Shown here one piece after another: positions 30,146-38,542 of a stretch of 64,000 nt of DNA. The position numbers were made by a program, and so were the translations under genes. The stretch spans positions 186,001 to 250,000 of the forward strand of contig NZ_MPTA01000001.1 in assembly GCF_001939075.1 (NCBI RefSeq). Reading direction: 5' to 3'. Each line of letters begins with the position of its first letter. The first letter of the stretch is position 1. Source of the stretch: Paenisporosarcina indica. GTDB taxonomy: Bacteria > Bacillota > Bacilli > Bacillales_A > Planococcaceae. Below the pieces are notes generated by a model. It was not told where the DNA came from. It did not search any database and saw nothing but the letters and a program-made list of their open reading frames with translations.

Positions 30146-30550
30146 ATGAAAAAATTATGGTTCATTAGTTGCGTTTTACTGTTAGTTGGTGGTTGCTCTG
30201 AAAGACCTCAAGTTACTTCCTACCATGTGGAAGACAATCAACAAGAACTTGAAAAACTCGAAGAATTCATAGCTGACCAAGAAAAGATTAGTGAAGGATC
30301 AGCTGTTTTTTTTGATCATGAACTTGTCGTGACAATTCAAGTGAAACCACTGTCAAAATTCAGTAAAGAAAAAATCACCAAGTCTTTCGAAAAAGAAGTG
30401 AAATCCCTATTTCCAGATCACAAGGTATTCGTATCGAGTGATTTGAAAATATCGTGGGAGCTAAAGAAAATCATTGAAGAACAACCTGAAAAAGATAAAG
30501 TGAAAAAAGACCTTGATAAGTTACAAGCACTTTCGAAGGAGGCAACGTAA
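30146..30550 (+). CDS. Sporulation lipoprotein, YhcN/YlaJ-like
   Basis: A 134-residue lipoprotein: signal peptide with lipobox LLVGGC (Cys about 17), then an alpha/beta domain AVFFDHELVVTIQVKPLSKFSKEKITKSFEKEV and HKVFVSSDLKISWELKKI, which resembles YhcN/YlaJ spore lipoproteins. ATG follows AAAGGTGATTG. Its stop overlaps the spoVAC start (TAATG). Membership in a spoVA operon suggests a role in spore membrane or germination. The family call is from remembered motifs. Confidence 0.65.
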   Translation: MKKLWFISCVLLLVGGCSERPQVTSYHVEDNQQELEKLEEFIADQEKISEGSAVFFDHELVVTIQVKPLSKFSKEKITKSFEKEVKSLFPDHKVFVSSDLKISWELKKIIEEQPEKDKVKKDLDKLQALSKEAT

Positions 30551-31005
30551 TGGATGCTAAAACATATCAACAAACGGTGGATCAACTTGCACCAAAGCGT
30601 CCCGTCTTGAAAAATTGTTTGACCGCTTTTCTTACTGGCGGCATTATTTGTGGGATTGGTCAAATCATTTCATTCATGTACATGTATTTTTTCCCTTTTA
30701 CAGAACGAACGTCAAGCAACCCCACTGTTGCGACGATGGTGTTTATAGCTATGGTCTTGACGGGATTGGGCATCTATAAGAAAATCGGACAATTTGGTGG
30801 AGCAGGCTCAGCTGTTCCCGTCACCGGTTTTGGGAATGCCGTTGTTTCTGCAGCGATCGAACATAAATCAGAAGGTTTTATCCTAGGAGTTGGGGGAAAC
30901 ATATTTAAACTTGCTGGATCCGTCATTGTGTATGGGGTATTCTCAGCATTCGTTGTAGCACTAATCAAAACAATACTTGTCCAAGTGGGGGTCATCAATT
31001 GGTGA
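30550..31005 (+). CDS. spoVAC: Stage V sporulation protein AC
   Basis: Membrane component of the SpoVA channel, which moves Ca-dipicolinic acid across the spore inner membrane. Four to five hydrophobic segments are seen, with LTGGIICGIGQII near residue 28 and FGGAGSAVPVTGFGNAVVSAAIEHKSEGFILGVGGNIFKLAGSVI being the core motif of SpoVAC. 151 residues. Translation is coupled to the lipoprotein upstream and overlaps spoVAD by a few bases. Confidence 0.93.
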   Translation: MDAKTYQQTVDQLAPKRPVLKNCLTAFLTGGIICGIGQIISFMYMYFFPFTERTSSNPTVATMVFIAMVLTGLGIYKKIGQFGGAGSAVPVTGFGNAVVSAAIEHKSEGFILGVGGNIFKLAGSVIVYGVFSAFVVALIKTILVQVGVINW

Positions 31006-32003
31006 AAAATGCACGAACATATCAGTTTGCTTCTAAGCCAAGTATTGTATCGACTGCTGTTGCAGTGGGACCACTTGAAAAACAAAGTCCATTTCTTCCA
31101 CATTTTGACCTTGTATATGATGATGAACGATTTGGTCAAGAAACGAATGAAAAAGGACATGCCTATTTAATAGAAGAAACATGCAAGCTGGCTATCATGA
31201 AAGGTGGATTTCAAACGACAGATATCGATCTTTTTTTAGCAGGAGATTTGGTCAATCAAATGACACCTACAAATTTTGCAGCTCGAGAATTAGCTACTCC
31301 ATTCATGGGGATGTTTTCAGCGTGTGCAACTAGCATTTCTACATTAATTACGGCAAGTTTTTTTCTTGAAACAAATCATATGGAACGAATACTATTTGGA
31401 TCGGCAAGTCAGCACAATGCGATTGAAAGACAATTTCGATACCCGATTGAATATGGAGCACAAAAACCTCCTACAGGACAATGGACGGTGACTGGTGGAG
31501 GCTTTGGAGTACTCTCACACTATCAAAGTGATAAACCTTACGTGCATTCTGCGACGATTGGACAAGTGGTTGATTGTGAATTAAAAGACCCACTAGACAT
31601 GGGAAGTGCAATGGCAGCGGCGGCATTCGATACGATTCAATTTCATCTATCGCAAAATAAAGGAACTTCCTACGATTTTGTAATGACAGGAGACCTTGGT
31701 AAAACTGGATCAGCCATTTTGAAAGAACTAATCCGTACTAGTGGGGTGTCTTCATATTTTGTTGATCAATACCGGGATGCTGGTGCAGAATTTTACGGAA
31801 ATAACGATAAGTTATTATCAGGGGCAAGTGGCGCAGGATGTTCAGCGACTGTTTATTATGGTCCGATTTATGCAGAACTTTTAAAGAAACAATGGAAAAA
31901 AGTTTTACTTGTGGCAACAGGTGCATTACTATCCCCATTATCATTTCAACAAGGCGAGTCCATTCCCTGTATTGCACACGCTGTTGAATTGTCGATGGAT
32001 TGA
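30999..32003 (+). CDS. spoVAD: Stage V sporulation protein AD
   Basis: Soluble subunit of the SpoVA complex with a thiolase-like fold, able to bind dipicolinic acid. Typical segments are STAVAVGPLE, DLFLAGDLVNQMTPTNFAARELATPFMGMFSACATS, and SGASGAGCSATVYYGP. The start is TTG 30999 (GGGGG 7 nt upstream) or GTG 31002; both overlap spoVAC. 334 residues, usual length. Confidence 0.94.
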   Translation: MVKNARTYQFASKPSIVSTAVAVGPLEKQSPFLPHFDLVYDDERFGQETNEKGHAYLIEETCKLAIMKGGFQTTDIDLFLAGDLVNQMTPTNFAARELATPFMGMFSACATSISTLITASFFLETNHMERILFGSASQHNAIERQFRYPIEYGAQKPPTGQWTVTGGGFGVLSHYQSDKPYVHSATIGQVVDCELKDPLDMGSAMAAAAFDTIQFHLSQNKGTSYDFVMTGDLGKTGSAILKELIRTSGVSSYFVDQYRDAGAEFYGNNDKLLSGASGAGCSATVYYGPIYAELLKKQWKKVLLVATGALLSPLSFQQGESIPCIAHAVELSMD

Positions 32004-32012
32004 GGTGACAAT

Positions 32013-32378
32013 ATGATATTTTCAATCATTATTGCTTTTGTAGTAGGTGGACTAATATGTGTAGTAGGTCAACTTCTTTTTGATGTAGCGAAATTAACGC
32101 CTGCACATACATTAAGTTTATTGGTGGTCATTGGTTCAGTACTAGATGGCTTGGGTTTATATGAACCATTTATCGATTTTGCAGGAGCAGGAGCCACGAT
32201 CCCAATTATGTCTTTTGGTAATTCATTAACACATGGTGCTTTGGCAGAAGCGGAAAAACACGGACTAATAGGTGTGTTAACGGGTATGTTCGAGGTAACT
32301 AGTTCGGGAATTAGTGCAGCAATCGTCTTTGGAGTTATCGCAGCTCTAATTTTTAAATCCAAAGGGAAAGTGTCCTGA
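32013..32378 (+). CDS. spoVAEb: Stage V sporulation protein AE (SpoVAEb type)
   Basis: Small membrane subunit of the SpoVA channel. The sequence [36 protein letters not shown] and [18 protein letters not shown] matches SpoVAEb. 121 residues, three to four helices. ATG 32013 follows GAGGTGAC. It ends the four-gene group; unlike the classical operon, spoVAA, spoVAB, spoVAEa and spoVAF are not here. Confidence 0.93.
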   Translation: MIFSIIIAFVVGGLICVVGQLLFDVAKLTPAHTLSLLVVIGSVLDGLGLYEPFIDFAGAGATIPIMSFGNSLTHGALAEAEKHGLIGVLTGMFEVTSSGISAAIVFGVIAALIFKSKGKVS

Positions 32379-32445
32379 GGAATAAGCCCTTTTCATTTGA
32401 ACATTCTTGCATATTCTAGTTCGAATGGGAAGGGAGAGCATCAAT

Positions 32446-32580
32446 ATGTACGATAGTTGTTATCCTTACGGTGAATATGCACTAATGCATGCTATTAAGG
32501 CACCTAATCAAGGGTCAACATTTGTCCTCATTATTGTACTTTTCATCCTATTAATCATCGTAGGTAGAAGTTATGTATGA
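32446..32580 (+). CDS. YjcZ-family small sporulation protein
   Basis: A 44-residue peptide (MYDSCYPYGEYALMHAIKAP, then FVLIIVLFILLIIVG and RSYV) with a C-terminal membrane helix, typical of YjcZ-type small sporulation proteins. GGGAAGGGAG lies upstream. Its stop codon overlaps an upstream ATG of the next frame and the spoVIF ribosome site follows directly, so it is probably cotranscribed with spoVIF. Confidence 0.82.
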   Translation: MYDSCYPYGEYALMHAIKAPNQGSTFVLIIVLFILLIIVGRSYV

Positions 32581-32594
32581 TAGGAGGAGAACAA

Positions 32595-32855
32595 ATGCAC
32601 GACTCTTTTTTTAAGAAAATCGAGCAAAAAACCGGAGTTTCAATGGATGAGGTTTTTGCATTAGCAAATGCGATACAATACGCTGATTTTTCAGATGAAA
32701 AACAAGTGAAAAAAATTGTGCGTAAAGTATCTAAGGTTGCTGGGAAGTCGATTTCAAGTGATTTTGAAGATCAAATCGTTAAGTCAGTTATCTCAAAAGG
32801 AAATAAGCTTAATCTAAATGAGATTGCTTCCATGATGAATCAGAAAAAAGAATAA
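32595..32855 (+). CDS. spoVIF: Stage VI sporulation protein F
   Basis: Late sporulation protein required for GerE-dependent coat maturation in B. subtilis (YjcC). The 86-residue protein DSFFKKIEQKTGVSMDEVFALANAIQYA ... IVSVISKGNKLNLNEIASMM aligns by eye with SpoVIF over its whole length. ATG 32595 follows AGGAGGAG; the in-frame ATG at 32577 would overlap it. Position before yjcF/G/H is conserved. Confidence 0.88.
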   Translation: MHDSFFKKIEQKTGVSMDEVFALANAIQYADFSDEKQVKKIVRKVSKVAGKSISSDFEDQIVKSVISKGNKLNLNEIASMMNQKKE

Positions 32856-32856
32856 G

Positions 32857-32893
32857 AAAAAGCACTTGTTCAAATGAACAAGTGCTTTTTTTA
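32857..32893. terminator. Bidirectional terminator between spoVIF and yjcF
   Basis: AAAAGCACTTGTTC / GAACAAGTGCTTTT with a 4-nt loop, T runs on both sides. Confidence 0.92.
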
Positions 32894-33319
32894 CAATTCT
32901 TTCTTCATTGCACGATGGGGAATTCCAGCATCCATAAATTCTGGTGATGTAATCTCATACTGAAGTTTTTCATAAAAAGGAACTGCATAGGATTGGGCAT
33001 TGAGTTTGACAGATGTCAAACCTGTTTCTTTTGCATATGATTCCATTTTCTCCATCATTAAATTCCCTAAATGTTTTCCACGATAGTTTGGCAAGATACA
33101 GACACGTTCCACTTTTGCAATGCCCGGTTCAGGTTCACGAATACGGCCTGCCCCGATTGGTAATTCGCGATCATAAGCGACAAAGTGGACTGCAGATTGA
33201 TCAAAATCGTCTAATTCTAAATGTACAGGAACACCTTGTTCTGCCACAAAGACTTGCTGACGAACAAGAAATGCATCGTTTTTTTCTTCTTCAGTTTCAA
33301 CACGCTTAGCTGTTATCAA
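32891..33319 (-). CDS. yjcF: GNAT family N-acetyltransferase YjcF
   Basis: Acetyl-CoA-dependent acetyltransferase of unknown substrate. VRQQVFVAEQGVP and the acetyl-CoA loop VCILPNYRGKHLGNLMMEKME (R/Q-x-x-G-x-G/A variant RGKHLG) are typical, with VKLNAQSYAVPFYEKL at the C-terminus. TTG 33319 directly follows the yjcG stop, so translation is coupled. 142 residues. Confidence 0.9.
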   Translation of the reverse strand: MITAKRVETEEEKNDAFLVRQQVFVAEQGVPVHLELDDFDQSAVHFVAYDRELPIGAGRIREPEPGIAKVERVCILPNYRGKHLGNLMMEKMESYAKETGLTSVKLNAQSYAVPFYEKLQYEITSPEFMDAGIPHRAMKKEL

Positions 33320-33841
33320 TTAATTCCCAGCTCCAGTCAATCGGAATGTTTCATAAACCGTCCAAGAGCCATCTTCTAGTTGATAAAGCAAGTGTAGTCG
33401 GTCAATTATTTCTTCGTGATCGACACCAATCATTTTTAATTGACCATAAATATCATCATGTTCACCTGACGACATTTTTTGAGCAATTGTGATATGTGGA
33501 ACGAAAGCATATTCCGAATCTTTACCAATTTCCTCTGTGTGAAGATCTTCTTGAAGCTTCAACAATTCTTCAGTAGGTGCTACTTTAAAATAAATAGCAT
33601 TTGTTACTGGTGAAAATGAGCTCAATCCTCTAACATGCAGCTTGAAAGGTTTATGACGTTTCACAATGTCGCCAATTTCGCTAGCTAGTTTTTCGATTTC
33701 AGTGTCATCTGCTTCAAAAACTCCTTTAACCGTCATGTGGGGAGTAATGAGAGCATAATGTGGATCATAACGTTTGCGGTAGGAATTAGCCAAATCTTGT
33801 AATTTTTTTGATGGGAATGCAACGACTCCGTATTTCATCAT
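33320..33841 (-). CDS. yjcG: 2H phosphoesterase YjcG
   Basis: Member of the 2H (2'-5' RNA ligase-like) phosphoesterases. The two catalytic motifs are HMT (ALITPHMTVKG, near residue 35) and HIT (FVPHITIAQ, near 117). 173 residues. AAAAGGAGG precedes ATG 33841. First gene of a yjcG-yjcF operon; B. subtilis has the same neighbours. Confidence 0.92.
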   Translation of the reverse strand: MMKYGVVAFPSKKLQDLANSYRKRYDPHYALITPHMTVKGVFEADDTEIEKLASEIGDIVKRHKPFKLHVRGLSSFSPVTNAIYFKVAPTEELLKLQEDLHTEEIGKDSEYAFVPHITIAQKMSSGEHDDIYGQLKMIGVDHEEIIDRLHLLYQLEDGSWTVYETFRLTGAGN

Positions 33842-34002
33842 AAAAACCTCCTTTTTAGTTGTGTAAGTGCATACATTGATTATAGCAAAGTTAATGGACT
33901 TAATTTAATTTAAAGTGTTAGAAAGTGAGAAATTCAGATATCGGTATATAAAAGAGCACAAGTTTGTTCAACAATATGTACACACTATGTGATTCTTTAC
34001 GA

Positions 34003-34725
34003 TTAAAGACTGAAATTCATTTTGATTGCACGTTTTAAATCCGGTTGCCAATGCTTCCAAGTATGGTCTCCTTCAAATTCGTCATAGAACAAGGAAAACC
34101 CTTTTTCTTTCATCAAAGAATTCAACTCACGGTTCGGCTTTAAGAAATTCTCGATTTTTCCAGTGGTTGTTTTCACTTCATTTTCTCGGGTGCCAATAAT
34201 GTGATAAACCGAGAACAAATGGGGTGTTCGAATGTTTTCAACTTTAGATAAAACGTCTTCATTCACCATTGGGGAATGTAAAATAACTTTTCCGAAGATA
34301 TTTGGATATTTAACGGCTGCGAGTAAGGACACTGTTGCCGCTAGAGAATCGCCCACGAGTGCTCGACCCATGCCGATTTGATAAGTTGGGTACTTTTCAT
34401 CTAAATAAGGAACAAGCTCATGTGCTAGAAAACGTAAGTACGCATCATGCTGCTCACCTAAAGGATGGTATTTTTTTCGGCGATCCTCAACATTTTTATA
34501 GGGAACACCTACAATAATCATGTTTTCAATTTCTTTATTTTCAAGAAGTTCATCAGCGACTCGCGGGATTCTCCCTAATTGGAAGTAATCTTTCCCGTCT
34601 GAAGCAATTAACACTGTATATTTATAAAGTGGTGAATAATTTGCTGGTATATAAATCAGCAGTTGCATATCTTCTTGTAAGGCGTCACTAAATAACGTGA
34701 CGTCTTGAACTGTACCTCTCGACAT
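34003..34725 (-). CDS. yjcH: Putative esterase YjcH (alpha/beta hydrolase)
   Basis: Esterase-like protein related to enterochelin-esterase-type hydrolases. IASDGKDYF forms the oxyanion region, GRALVGDSLAATVS contains the G-D-S-L-A nucleophile elbow (Ser near 124) and EGDHTWKHWQ the catalytic His region. 240 residues. ATG 34725 is preceded by GGGGGTAC on the minus strand. Runs upstream of yjcGF on the same strand with a 160-bp gap. Confidence 0.88.
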   Translation of the reverse strand: MSRGTVQDVTLFSDALQEDMQLLIYIPANYSPLYKYTVLIASDGKDYFQLGRIPRVADELLENKEIENMIIVGVPYKNVEDRRKKYHPLGEQHDAYLRFLAHELVPYLDEKYPTYQIGMGRALVGDSLAATVSLLAAVKYPNIFGKVILHSPMVNEDVLSKVENIRTPHLFSVYHIIGTRENEVKTTTGKIENFLKPNRELNSLMKEKGFSLFYDEFEGDHTWKHWQPDLKRAIKMNFSL

Positions 34726-34832
34726 CGGACAGTACCCCCTCTGAATCTTGCTACAGAAATTGTACCATAATGCAGGAGGAAGGTATAATGATGAATAACG
34801 ATACTAAGTGTTGAAAGAATGGAGCTGGGGTC

Positions 34833-35417
34833 ATGGATAGAAATCAAGGGCGTATTCACTCAAGACAAGTGTATGAAGCAACAAAAGCAGCATTAGAACG
34901 ACGCGGGGTCACGACTGAAGAAGTGGCGAAAATTGTGTTCGAAATGCAAATTGCATATAATGTTGGATTAACGCTTGAGCACTGTATAGTGTCAGTAGAA
35001 AGTGTCTTGAAAAAAAGGGAAATGCAGCACGCTATTTTAGTTGGGATTGAACTAGATGAATTGGCCGAGAAGAAAATGCTATCATCACCACTTCAACAGA
35101 TCGTGGAATCCGATGAAGGGTTATTTGGGGTGGATGAAACGATTGCTCTAGGCTCTGTCTTTACATACGGTAGCATTGCAGTCACGACATTTGGACACTT
35201 AGATAAAAACAAAATAGGCATCATCAAAAAATTAGATACAAAAGTAGGGAATGGCGTTCATACGTTTTTGGATGATTTAGTTGCAAGTATTGCTGCTTCT
35301 GCATCTTCACGAATTGCACACCGCACACGTGACTTAGAGGAACAAAATGAAACATTTGCAGATATTGAACCAGAAGAAACGGCTCCTGAGACGAATATTG
35401 AAGGAACAACAACTTAA
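34833..35417 (+). CDS. Phosphatidylglycerophosphatase A family protein (YutG-like)
   Basis: PgpA/YutG family. The segment GLFGVDETIALGSVFTYGSIAVTTFGHLDKNKIGIIKKLD and THTFLDDLVASIAASASSRIAHR (DD metal-binding) match YutG. Unlike Gram-negative PgpA it lacks obvious membrane helices; the exact substrate in Firmicutes is uncertain. A 30-residue acidic C-terminal tail (ETFADIEPEETAPET) is extra. ATG 34833 follows GGAGCTGGGG. 194 residues. Confidence 0.85.
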   Translation: MDRNQGRIHSRQVYEATKAALERRGVTTEEVAKIVFEMQIAYNVGLTLEHCIVSVESVLKKREMQHAILVGIELDELAEKKMLSSPLQQIVESDEGLFGVDETIALGSVFTYGSIAVTTFGHLDKNKIGIIKKLDTKVGNGVHTFLDDLVASIAASASSRIAHRTRDLEEQNETFADIEPEETAPETNIEGTTT

Positions 35418-35495
35418 TTGTGTTTTTATCGGTGTCGTGGAGCACACGTTCCGTCGTATCAACATTCAATATTTATGATTACATTAATAGAATCG

Positions 35496-35536
35496 AAAGA
35501 TCTCAATGGTGATTTACTCCATTGAGATCTTTTTTT
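35496..35536 (+). terminator. Terminator downstream of the PgpA-family gene
   Basis: Perfect 14-bp arms (AAAGATCTCAATGG and complement) with a 9-nt loop and T7. Confidence 0.9.
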
Positions 35537-35866
35537 AAATATAAGGAAGCATAAAATTGGGTACTACTATGAACCAAGCCAGTGTTCTAAGATTTTCGCG
35601 CACCCCATTTTTATTAGATCCTAGTGCCGCATTCAGACAACTATAGCTACCTGGGAACCTGGATGTAACAGTGGTCATGGTAAGTTTCCATTCACAATAT
35701 AAGAACTGGCGTCATATTGCCAGGTATTTCTTACAGTAGGTATAAACACTAAGTCGAGTTGCCCATCCTAGTTACACAAATAACTTTTTCCTTAAATGTC
35801 TATGGACAACCCTTCAGTGAATAAACTGTATGAGTTAAGGAATTCGTTTAACAAGGAGGAAAACAA
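35537..35866. other. Intergenic region, no gene recognised
   Basis: About 330 bp with no open frame of credible length. It must hold the promoter of the 40-codon gene at 35867. No repeat or RNA family was recognised. Confidence 0.5.
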
Positions 35867-35989
35867 ATGGAAGACCGTCTTATTGAAACGCTAGGTCATT
35901 ATTTTGTCTATCATAAAATTAGAGAACGCTATGGGTTGACCTTCGAACAGTTCGTAGATAAGTGGCAACGCGGTGTTTGGGAAGCATGA
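35867..35989 (+). CDS. 40-residue hypothetical protein with a strong ribosome site
   Basis: MEDRLIETLGHYFVYHKIRE... 40 residues, ending WQRGVWEA. It is preceded by AACAAGGAGG 6 nt before the ATG and followed by a perfect terminator 20 bp after the stop, so it forms a complete tiny transcription unit. The peptide is amphipathic and aromatic-rich (two Trp, three Tyr, three Phe) and has no signal or membrane segment. I do not recognise the family. Confidence 0.72.
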   Translation: MEDRLIETLGHYFVYHKIRERYGLTFEQFVDKWQRGVWEA

Positions 35990-36009
35990 ATAGTGTGATT
36001 TTTGCATAG

Positions 36010-36046
36010 AAAAAAGCATCATCTCAAAAGAGATGATGCTTTTTTT
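36010..36046 (+). terminator. Terminator of the 40-codon gene
   Basis: AAAAAAGCATCATCTC / GAGATGATGCTTTTTT with a 4-nt loop. Confidence 0.92.
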
Positions 36047-36358
36047 GGAAGAATCTTTCGTTCCTTAAAGATTCTCGTGGGTTTGGCACCCAATGATACC
36101 GACTCGGTTAAACAATTTATTTATAATAATGAATCGAGATTGTTGGACGTCAAATCAACGCTATTTACATAGTATAGCATGTTTTTGATGTTATTACAAG
36201 GCAAGATTGCTAGTTTCAACATTCTTCATTGTACATGATCAGTCAAGCTCATCAGTTCGACAATTTGTTTTTGATGATGATACTATTATGAGAAGGAGCT
36301 TGAAAAGATTGGATTATTAAATATCAATTATTTGAAGTAAAAGTGAGGAACGGTGACG
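36047..36358. other. Intergenic region, nothing recognised
   Basis: Spacer of about 310 bp ahead of the FAD monooxygenase gene. Presumably contains its promoter; no repeat or structured RNA was identified. Confidence 0.45.
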
Positions 36359-37435
36359 ATGAAAGTAGATGTATGTATCGTGGGAGCAGGTCCAGGAGGT
36401 GCACTTCTTGCCTATTTATTAGCCAAGAAAAATGTTTCAGTAATGTTAATCGAGAGAACAAATCAAATCGGTAAAACGTTTCGCGGGGAGCATTTAAATG
36501 AAGAAGGAGAAAGCATTTTAAAAAAGCATTATTTATTTGACCGCGTTGAAAAGCTCGGACTATTACGGATGGAACAGCTTGAGTATTGGCATAACGGTGA
36601 GCTGTTTAAAACGATTTACCCAGATCCAAATGTCGGGCATCTAGGCATACACGTGCCGCAAGCCCATTTATTGCAAGTCATAATTGAAGCAGCCAAGGAA
36701 TGTCCTTCGTTCCAGTTTATGTTGAATACGAAAGTTGACGAGCTCGTACAAGACGAGAATGGGTTGTATTGCGGAGTCAAAGCTGTGCAGGATGGAAGAA
36801 AAGTATTAATTGAAAGTGAACTTGTAATTGGAGCGGATGGTCGTTATTCGACCGTTCGAAAAAAAGCAAATCTTGATTATACAATCCGTAATCACGGATA
36901 TGATTTGCTTTGGGCAAGAATTCCAGCACCAGAAAACTGGACACCGTCCATAAAAATGGCATTGATTGGTGAGATGCAGTTGTCATTATTTACACAGGTA
37001 AAAGGATTTATTCAAATCGGTTGGAGTATTGAAGAGGATTCATATGCACAATTGAGGAAGCAACCATTTACGCCATTTATAGATCAGTTAATCCATGCAT
37101 TTCCTGAGCTGGAACAAACGGTTCGGGAGAATATTACTTCGTGGAAAGATTTCGTGTTATTAGATGTATTTAGTAGTACGAGTAAAAACTGGGGTGAGAA
37201 AGGGGTAGCATTAATTGGTGACGCGGTACATACGATGACACCAACAGGTGCCTATGGAGTAAATAGTGCACTAAAGGATGCAGATACTCTCGCTTCGTTA
37301 ATCGATCACAATACGATCACACAACTTGATTTAGCTAGTTGTGCGTCAGAACGAAAACAAGAAATTGCAAGAATTCAAGCGCTGCAAATTGAAAAAGAAC
37401 AAGCCTTTGTTTCTCATTTTACGGTAATGGTTTAA
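36359..37435 (+). CDS. FAD-dependent monooxygenase (PHBH-like)
   Basis: Group A flavoprotein hydroxylase. The N-terminal Rossmann motif VCIVGAGPGGALLAYLLAKK (GxGxxG), the mid-protein DG motif IGADGRYSTVRK and the FAD-ribityl motif GVALIGDAVHTMTPTGAYGVNSALKDADTLA are all present, in the correct order. ATG 36359 has GAGGAA at suitable distance; the GTG at 36353 is too close. 358 residues, somewhat short for the family (usually about 380-400). Substrate unknown. Confidence 0.88.
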   Translation: MKVDVCIVGAGPGGALLAYLLAKKNVSVMLIERTNQIGKTFRGEHLNEEGESILKKHYLFDRVEKLGLLRMEQLEYWHNGELFKTIYPDPNVGHLGIHVPQAHLLQVIIEAAKECPSFQFMLNTKVDELVQDENGLYCGVKAVQDGRKVLIESELVIGADGRYSTVRKKANLDYTIRNHGYDLLWARIPAPENWTPSIKMALIGEMQLSLFTQVKGFIQIGWSIEEDSYAQLRKQPFTPFIDQLIHAFPELEQTVRENITSWKDFVLLDVFSSTSKNWGEKGVALIGDAVHTMTPTGAYGVNSALKDADTLASLIDHNTITQLDLASCASERKQEIARIQALQIEKEQAFVSHFTVMV

Positions 37436-37476
37436 TGACTAAAGAAGGATGTATACTTATATGATTGAAATTCAAC

Positions 37477-37520
37477 GAGGGCACCTGACAGCATCACGCT
37501 GTTTGGGTGTCCTCTTTTTT
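37477..37520 (+). terminator. Terminator of the monooxygenase gene
   Basis: GAGGGCACC ... GGGTGTCCTC stem with inner GACAGC/GCTGTT pairing and T6. Confidence 0.82.
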
Positions 37521-37714
37521 AGTAAAGTCTATGTAAAAGAATGCTGTTAAAGTTGAATAACCGCACCATAATTAAATGAAGTTTTAGAGTAAAGGAAAAT
37601 AAGCAAGACAAAAAAACTTTGTTATGTACAATAAATTGTAGACTTTTGGCTTGTTAAATTTATTGCGTATAGATTAACAGTTCTTTAGTGTAAGTACTAT
37701 CCATTAAAATCTCA

Positions 37715-37951
37715 TCATTGTTGAATAATTATTTCTAATTCCTTTAAAACAGATTCACCTACCCCATCCTGATAAAAAGCGTGCACTCCTAAATTCAGCA
37801 TGGCCCTCTTCTTTCTTGTTGTCAGACCGCGCCCGCCCAATTGTCTGGATTTTTCCAAAAGAATCACAGAGTAACCGGCCTTGGCTAGATAAATAGATGC
37901 TACTAACCCTGAAATCCCCCCGCCAACAATTGCAACATCATACTGTTTCAT
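37715..37951 (-). pseudogene. Truncated phytoene-desaturase-like FAD/NAD oxidoreductase (N-terminus only)
   Basis: The 78 visible residues begin [19 protein letters not shown] (GxGxxG) and continue with [15 protein letters not shown], the dinucleotide-binding signature of phytoene desaturase/amine oxidase proteins, then stop. Intact members have 430-500 residues, so about 80% is missing. GGAGTG precedes ATG 37951, so the remnant may still be translated. No continuation is seen downstream in any frame. Confidence 0.75.
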
Positions 37952-38282
37952 AAAAAACACTCCATTCTTTGTTTACTAATAAGGCGATTGGAAAGGGTAT
38001 TTTGTGACAAGAACATTGAAAAAAATTTGGTTTTGCACATCCTTGAACAAGATAACTGCTTGTTTCCGAGTGGATAAGCTTTAAATATTATTAAACTCAA
38101 TTTAATATGTTACGGTGAGCCGTATCATAAATATCAAGGCTAATTAATACAAAGAATTAATATTCGTTCTTCCGCAATTGGGCGCAACTAAAAGGGGCGT
38201 CGATCCAACAAGGGATTGATGCCCGCTTTGTAGAACTTGTTTAGCTAGAATATATTGAGAAATAAACTGGGGATAGTACATC
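37952..38282. other. Intergenic region with one palindromic element
   Basis: About 330 bp. The only structure seen is the hairpin at 38193-38232, listed separately. No gene supported. Confidence 0.45.
38193..38232. repeat. REP-like palindrome
   Basis: GGGGCGTCGATCC (38196-38208) pairs with GGATTGATGCCC (38215-38226) with two G-T/mismatch positions, flanked by CTAAAA and GCTTTG. It could be a REP-type element or the terminator of a lost minus-strand gene. Confidence 0.4.
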
Positions 38283-38520
38283 ATGAAAAAACAATTCTTG
38301 TTATCTATTATTAATAGTGCCAATATTGTTAATATCAATATTACCAGTAGCAGAAGAAACACCAACAAAAATAATGTGGGGAAAGGCAGAAATAATAATT
38401 GGGCAAATTGGAAAGGTAACAGTATTGAGTTCTGCACCGACTTATTAAATGAAAACGTTTATATAAATTCGCTGGATATTCTTTATTCATCGGGTAGAAG
38501 AAACAATATAACAATATCTG
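38283..38520 (+). pseudogene. Frameshifted secreted protein remnant
   Basis: The frame from ATG 38283 starts like a signal peptide (MKKQFLLSIINS) but becomes Asn-rich nonsense. The other frame, from about 38337, reads LISILPVAEETPTKIMWGKAEIIIGQIGKVTVLSSAPTY and stops; WGKAEI-GQIGKVTVL resembles a domain of small secreted Bacillus proteins I remember but cannot name. A single-base loss would join signal and domain. The C-terminal part is not recovered. Confidence 0.45.
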
Positions 38521-38542
38521 AATGATAATAGGAGGAAGAGCT

